DNA of 64,000 nt, taken from contig CM068588.1 in NCBI GenBank assembly GCA_035048485.1, forward strand, positions 30,254,769 to 30,318,768, read 5' to 3'. How positions within the stretch are numbered: the stretch's first letter is position 1; each line of letters opens with the position of its first letter. Shown here piece after piece: positions 59,000 to 64,000 of this stretch. This DNA comes from Pteria penguin. Its lineage: Eukaryota > Mollusca > Bivalvia > Pterioida > Pteriidae. The position numbers and the translations under genes are program-made. Below the pieces are notes generated by a model that made no database searches, had not been told where the DNA came from, and saw only the letters and a program-made list of their open reading frames with translations.

Positions 59000-59345
59000 T
59001 AAGAAAAAAGAGGAGATACTGGCTCAGTTATGTGGCAGAAGTCACCATGGAGCTATACAATACATGAATTTAAATAATGTACTAACTCATATAACACATT
59101 ACAAAAATATTTGAGTGTAGTGCAATTACGATACCGACTTAGGACGGTCATTTAATTTGACAAAAGCCAAACAAATGGTGTGGTTAACCGGTTTACGGGC
59201 CCACCTTCCCACTCACCGTAACAGCAGAACAATCAAAGGACGTACATTTAAAAATCTATAAATAATCCTCCATGTAAAGAACAAGGGTCAACAGGTATCG
59301 CATATTGAGAGGTCATAAAAATATAAAAACGTAAGGTATTGTAAA
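59000..59345 (-). mobile_element. Type B tail inserted within the DIRS-like element
   Basis: It contains the GGCTCAGTTATGTGGCAGAA block, then TACGATACCGACTTAGGACG, ATGGTGTGGTTAACCGGTTT and TTGAGAGGTCATAAAAAT, collinear with the type B tails at 24180-24480 and 61330-61600. It lies between the RT start (59500) and the RNase H domain (58545). Confidence 0.75.
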
Positions 59346-59489
59346 ACACATAATGATAAAGAACTTCTATAGTTACTTTCGAGAATATGAAACCTGCTGT
59401 AAATTATCAACTGTAAACATCATATAAAGGTTTATATTACTGTAAAAGTCATATAAAGAGTCCTTGCCAAAGTAAATAAAGATAGTTTT

Positions 59490-60080
59490 GAAATCTTTTT
59501 TCATTAGTGATATGAGGATAAGCTGATTTTAAATGAAGTTATCATGCGATCACCTTTTTCAAACAGCACCGTCGCTATGTCAACATTCTCAAATTTAAAC
59601 TTTAACTGAAATAAGGACAGGTTAATAAGTCTACAATCTAATAATAAACGTAATATTCCCGATTTATTTTTCGCTACTGTATGAGGATTGACAGCATATG
59701 GTACATCTAAAACTTCAACCACACATTCATCTAAGATCCTGTTAATTTTTTTCGCTCACAAAAACAGGATTTTGAATTGCGAATTTATTATTTTACAAAA
59801 ATACGTTCTCTGGATCGTTTTTAATGGTAACCTTCCTTTAATAGATTTATAATGTAATCATTTACACATTTGTTTCTACCCATTTATCAATAGATTCAGA
59901 TAAACTGCCAGCGGGTGATTCAAATTCCTCAGGTCTACAAACGTATGATTCGCCTGACTCACCCTCAACGAACATGCTCTTTTTCTCTTCATACATCTCA
60001 AGCTTGGAGGTTCCTCAGACAAAACATCGACTTTCTGTAACAAATATTGCTCTTTGCTTGATTGCAAATGCAACATATTA
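59490..60080 (-). pseudogene. Reverse transcriptase start of the DIRS-like element
   Basis: The minus strand reads ESPAGSLSESIDKWVETNVC, NDYIINLLKEGYH across a frameshift, then VEVLDVPYAVNPHTVAKNKS, GILRLLLDCRLINLSLFQLK and FKFENVDIATVLFEKGD. LRLxLDCRxINxxL followed by KFENVDIA is RT motif 1-2 of this element class. The catalytic YVDD region is not found. Confidence 0.7.
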
Positions 60081-60430
60081 AAATCATTAACCTATCTTTG
60101 AGTTCTCTCGAACACACAACCTAAAAATCGTTTTGGCTCTATATTCCCTGAAAATCTTGTATGTCAGATGCGGATCCAGTTTTCTGGTATGAATGCGGCA
60201 CAAATTTCCTGCTTTCTGTTCTCTTCATTTTCTCTTCTGTCAGTTTTGTCAGCTCAACGTTGTGCTTTGAATGTTCTTTTCTCGTCATCGGTATTATTCG
60301 CTAGGGGATTTGACGCATACGCATGCACTGCTAACAAGCCGGCCGCGGATGAATCGGCTAACTTGATATTTTTTTTATGTTTTTGCCAGAATTGTCATAC
60401 CTTGCAACAAAATTCCCTGTAATATAACAC

Positions 60431-61021
60431 ATTTTACTCCGTAATGGGCCCCGTTATCTATCGATAAACATTAATGTGCTTCCTGAAATTTGAACATAAC
60501 CTAATTGATATGCTTGAACTGTTTCTCATTGCCACGTTTTTAAATAATATATGCGTATGTTAACGATTCCTCTATTTCAGTTATCTGTTTCTGTGCGAGT
60601 ACTTGATTTTGTTTCTGAAAATTTCCACTTTCACTTGAATTAAATTACTCATTTCAATAATCGTGGTGTTGTGTTAGTCCGTAATTGAATTCTGAATCTC
60701 TAGCCGTAGCTATTTTTTAATTTCAGCGACCATTTCAACTTGTGCTTTATGCGCAAGGTGGCTAGAGATTGACCACAGTATATAACCTTACACTAACGAC
60801 TCGATTTCTTTACATTTGATTGGTTCATGCCAATGATAATGATCATAAAATGATAATTGTATTCGGAACTCATACCATTAATACAATATTTCCCACTATA
60901 GAATGGAATGCCGCTACTGCAATTTATATATTAATTATACTTGTTTCTAATCAATTTGTGGTTTTTTTTTTCCATTAATCATTATAAATTGTAATACATT
61001 ACATTTTTCTTATATATAAAC
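60431..61021. other. Non-coding
   Basis: A short inverted pair CTCTAGCC / GGCTAGAG lies around 60696-60768. No gene. Confidence 0.4.
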
Positions 61022-61200
61022 CGTAGGTAAACAACGAAGAAATATCGAAGGGTTAAATATATCTAGTATTCCATGGAATAAACAGACAATATCGTGTGTA
61101 ATGCGGACCCCAATTAAATCCAGGTGAAACCAGGTTCCCGGGAGGAATAAGCATCCCCTGGTTGCATGAAGCACCCGTCCCAAAAATCCTTCAACAGCTT
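61022..61200 (+). repeat. Dispersed repeat plus structured segment
   Basis: 61022-61090 matches 38900-38975. 61128-61192 carries GGTGAAACCAGGTTCCCGGG, AGGAATAAGCATCCCCTGG and GAAGCACCCGTCCC, a diverged structured segment. Confidence 0.6.
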
Positions 61201-61329
61201 TTCATGTCGAGGAATTAAATACATAAATATACACATATGAGCACACGAAGGAGACAAGGAGACAGTAAGTCAAGTTTTCTTATTCACTTAAGTCAAGTTA
61301 TCCCATTAACAAAATAGTAAGGAAGAAGG

Positions 61330-62600
61330 AAAAGTTACCGACCTAGCCGTATGACAGACGTCACCACGGAAGTACACAGTATATAAGTCAGTTACGATAC
61401 CGACTTAGGACGGTCATTTGATATGACAATAGTCAATGGATTGGTGTGGGGTAACCAATTTACGGGCCCACCGTTCCACTCAACGCAGCTGCAGAATAAT
61501 CAAAGGACGCATATTTAAAGATATAAATATTCGTCCATATAGAGATTAAGGGTAAATGAGTGTCTCAAGTTGAGAGGTCATAAAATATATAAACAGGCAT
61601 GGTAATGCACAAAAACATAATGATATCAAAAATATACATGGCGACATCAAAATGAGGAAACAGTTCTCTGCCTGTCTAGAATTGAACTCAAAACCTTGAT
61701 CTGTGGGAGTCCCGACTAACAGTCAGAGGGACGAGGCTCAGGACCATGTCTTCTCTGAAGGAGTTTTCAACAAGATCCGCCATTTAGTCCCCACCCTCCT
61801 GTTAGTCAGTGTGCAAAGTTCAGGTTAAAGTCTGTATAAGGCTGTAGAGGGGCCCATTAAAGACTTTGTCTTTTTCATGATCTCGGTGCCATATTTTCTA
61901 TGACGAAAATGTTTAATGGTTTTGAAACCCGACGAAATAACTTTGTCTGAAGCTTTGATCCTCCTAAGTTTGTATACATTATCACCATATAAACTGGGAT
62001 GGGAAATTACATTGGATACATACTGTCGAAAAGTGAGATTTCAGAATTTAGATAAAAGTTCTAAATACAATCTGAAGAATTTGCCAACTGTTTTTCTAAG
62101 TATTTTTTTTATGTCTGTAACCCTAAGTTAAAAATTTCAAAGTTACTTGTAGATTTTTGGTATGAAAGTCCAAAACATCAGTGCAACCCGTGAAAAATCA
62201 AACCAACTGAGATATATAAACGTCATATGATGGGAGTCTAGGGACATCACCATCCAAATTAGGGGAATTTACAATAGGAAATCCAAAACCGTCATGTTTA
62301 TTGTAAATATTAGTTTGAATTTTATTGTTATCTTAATGTGTAAGTCTCAGAAAGGTGTTTTTGTATCACAAATACTAGCTTTGTTTAATTGAATTTCGGA
62401 TGGGTATATTTCAGGTATATATCGTTCAAACTCAGTCATCGATAATTAATAAAGGTTTAGATTTTGAATAGAGTGCATGAAGTCCCTCCCATGACAATAT
62501 AGAAATAAATCTGCTGTAAGAGGTGCGCAGTTAATACCCATAAGAATTCCAACCATTTACTGATAAATTTTGTAATCAAACTGCACGTAAATATTTACAT
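61330..62600 (-). mobile_element. Type B Penelope-like element, decayed copy
   Basis: On the minus strand, across many frameshifts: YVQFDYKIYQ, ILMGINCAPLTADLFLYC, RDFMHSIQN, FERYIPEIYPSEIQLNKAS, QTNIYNKHDGFGFPIVN, DVPRLPSYDVYISQL. A tail with ACCGACTTAGGACGGTCATT follows. GIPMGTNCAP has become GILMGINCAP and the YLDD motif is lost. Confidence 0.8.
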
Positions 62601-64000
62601 TAAAAACTTTATGGCTTTACCTAATGTAGTGCAGTTCCAGCATTTATATAGAGTATATATTTTGTTCGAAAAGGATCCAGAGTTATTGGAAGTGCAGAGA
62701 TATGTTTTACATTTTCTCTTAAAACGCCAGCGTATGAGAGAGAACAACTTACTTTTAATCAAATCATGTGAAGGAGAGGCATATAAGGTAGAAATATCAG
62801 TAGAGATTTAAAACAACGTTAAACAAGCTTTTCTATAACTTCGCTAGAGTTTTAATAGACCAGATGTAATTGATGTTACTGTTCTAAAAAGCGGCATGAC
62901 AGTATTTAATATGATCTTTGATTGTCTGTAGAGCACATGTAATATGTTTGGAAAGTGAAATGGAGGAGCAGTGACTAGAATTAGATATTAAACGTGATTT
63001 ATATGGATGTTTACGTAATTTAGGGAGCCACTAGATGTTTGGAAGATCATATTTATCAATACTAATTTTGAAGTCAGACATAGTCGTGAGGTGGTTATGC
63101 AAGGTGTTGTCTTTCGACGCAGCGGTTTCAAACAAGTATTATATCACTGCCAGCTTATTCCATTAAAAGTCTTATTACACAGAACAGAGAACAGGTAGTG
63201 TTTAACTAATTTATTTTATGTGGTATTCTATCTTTTCAACATGTTAATGTTTGTAATATCACACTGAGTGACATTTTCATTTCAATCGACCGTCGTATAT
63301 CGGTTTTACAACTTCATTCTTTGCGATGTCTTTCTTGTGATTATTCTTTTATTATCTGCGTTTCTGTGAAAAACTTTTCTCGTATAAATGAGCCAGACGT
63401 CTTCTTTCCTTTCTTTTATTATATCTGTTGTAGGTATAATCTAGTAGAGGAATCAAACTATTTTGTATTCGTTCATTGTATCAGAATTAATAACTCTAAC
63501 CTGGCAATTTAAATGGTTATTTGACTTTTAATTAACAAGAGATGATGAAGTATTAAAATAATGACAAATAAGAGACAAGAATAAATTTAAATGTTGTCTG
63601 ATGGGATGCAAACACTAAAGTCTCCCAAACTCTCACGAGGACTTTTATACATACCAGTTACTTTTGGTGTGGGACAAGAAGTCCACGGATATATGAAATA
63701 ATAATGCTTATACATGAGTTATAAGTGCACGACTATATATTTTGGTATACGATGTAGTCTTGTGTATGTATGTGTGTAATAATGAGGAAATCTACTTGAG
63801 CGAAATCTGTAATAATTATTTTCTCATGACAATTTCACTGTCCGCATCAACAGTTTTTATTTGATCCAGTAAGGCCTGCAGCCTATAGCGTATTTATCTC
63901 TCAATTTATGATTAAGTTGGAGGAGTTCAAATGCCAATTACTTTGTTCTTATGACAATGTAACTTTTAAATAAACTGCTCAGTCAGGATATGCGATATTT
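62601..64000. other. Non-coding right edge
   Basis: AT-rich. Short open frames at 62611-62811 and 63321-63512 have no recognisable domain or splice context. Confidence 0.4.

Larger units (their letters stand above)
57246..60430 (-). mobile_element. DIRS-like (tyrosine recombinase) retrotransposon, degenerate
   Basis: Read on the minus strand from 60430 down, it has a basic segment (ESRKFVPHSYQKTGSASDI), an RT start, an RNase H-like domain and a tyrosine recombinase segment, the order of DIRS/Ngaro-type elements. Such elements insert by recombination rather than with a DDE integrase. All parts are broken, and the RT middle is replaced by a type B tail (59000-59345). Confidence 0.7.

Overview
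This window is animal nuclear DNA, most likely from a bivalve mollusc. It is AT-rich, with a well spread intron-containing gene and dense degenerate transposable elements. The evidence for a mollusc is the repeat content: tRNA-derived SINEs ending in GTGACGTTAAACA plus a CAATC tail, an element ending in a CTCAGGTGAGC / GGGCCTCTTGTTT signature, and abundant Penelope-like reverse transcriptases of a type common in mollusc assemblies. The species assignment is inference. There are no bacterial operons, and most long open frames are transposon relics.

The one clear host gene is CLN3 (battenin, a lysosomal multi-pass membrane protein) on the minus strand. Eight coding exons at 1055-9994 join in frame with consensus splice sites, covering roughly the N-terminal 60 percent of the protein. 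The C-terminal exons lie beyond the left edge. The first coding exon was not identified with certainty; three start-codon exons with good donors lie upstream (20141-20191, 33708-33786, 34153-34199). CLN3 introns hold a pogo-like element with TA duplications (2534-3669), two old SINEs, an 81-bp tandem array and a 114-bp tandem array.

10-24 kb holds small inverted-repeat elements, a fragment resembling the P2X7 C-terminal domain, a G-rich minisatellite, microsatellites and a composite repeat block (16.1-18.8 kb).

24-28 kb is a nested insertion. A Penelope-like element (type A, plus strand) has landed inside the reverse transcriptase of a second Penelope-like element (type B, minus strand), splitting it just after its YLDD catalytic motif.

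28-45 kb holds more type A and type B relics, a terminal repeat with a hammerhead-ribozyme-like core (31.7-32.1 kb), SINEs and MITEs. 45.4-47.4 kb is a broken pogo-type DDE transposase ending in a PHD-like zinc finger. 50-56 kb holds repeats of a family here called R, one with a SINE inserted between target-site duplications, and a second 5'-truncated copy of type A. 57.2-60.4 kb is a broken DIRS-like retrotransposon (RT, RNase H, tyrosine recombinase) with a type B tail inside it. 61.3-62.6 kb is another type B relic.

The most unusual signal is a segment of about 90 nt that recurs around 11 times in otherwise different repeats. It has an AGCATC-type hairpin loop and a closing stem whose sequence changes between families while pairing is kept, which suggests a conserved folded RNA or DNA element.
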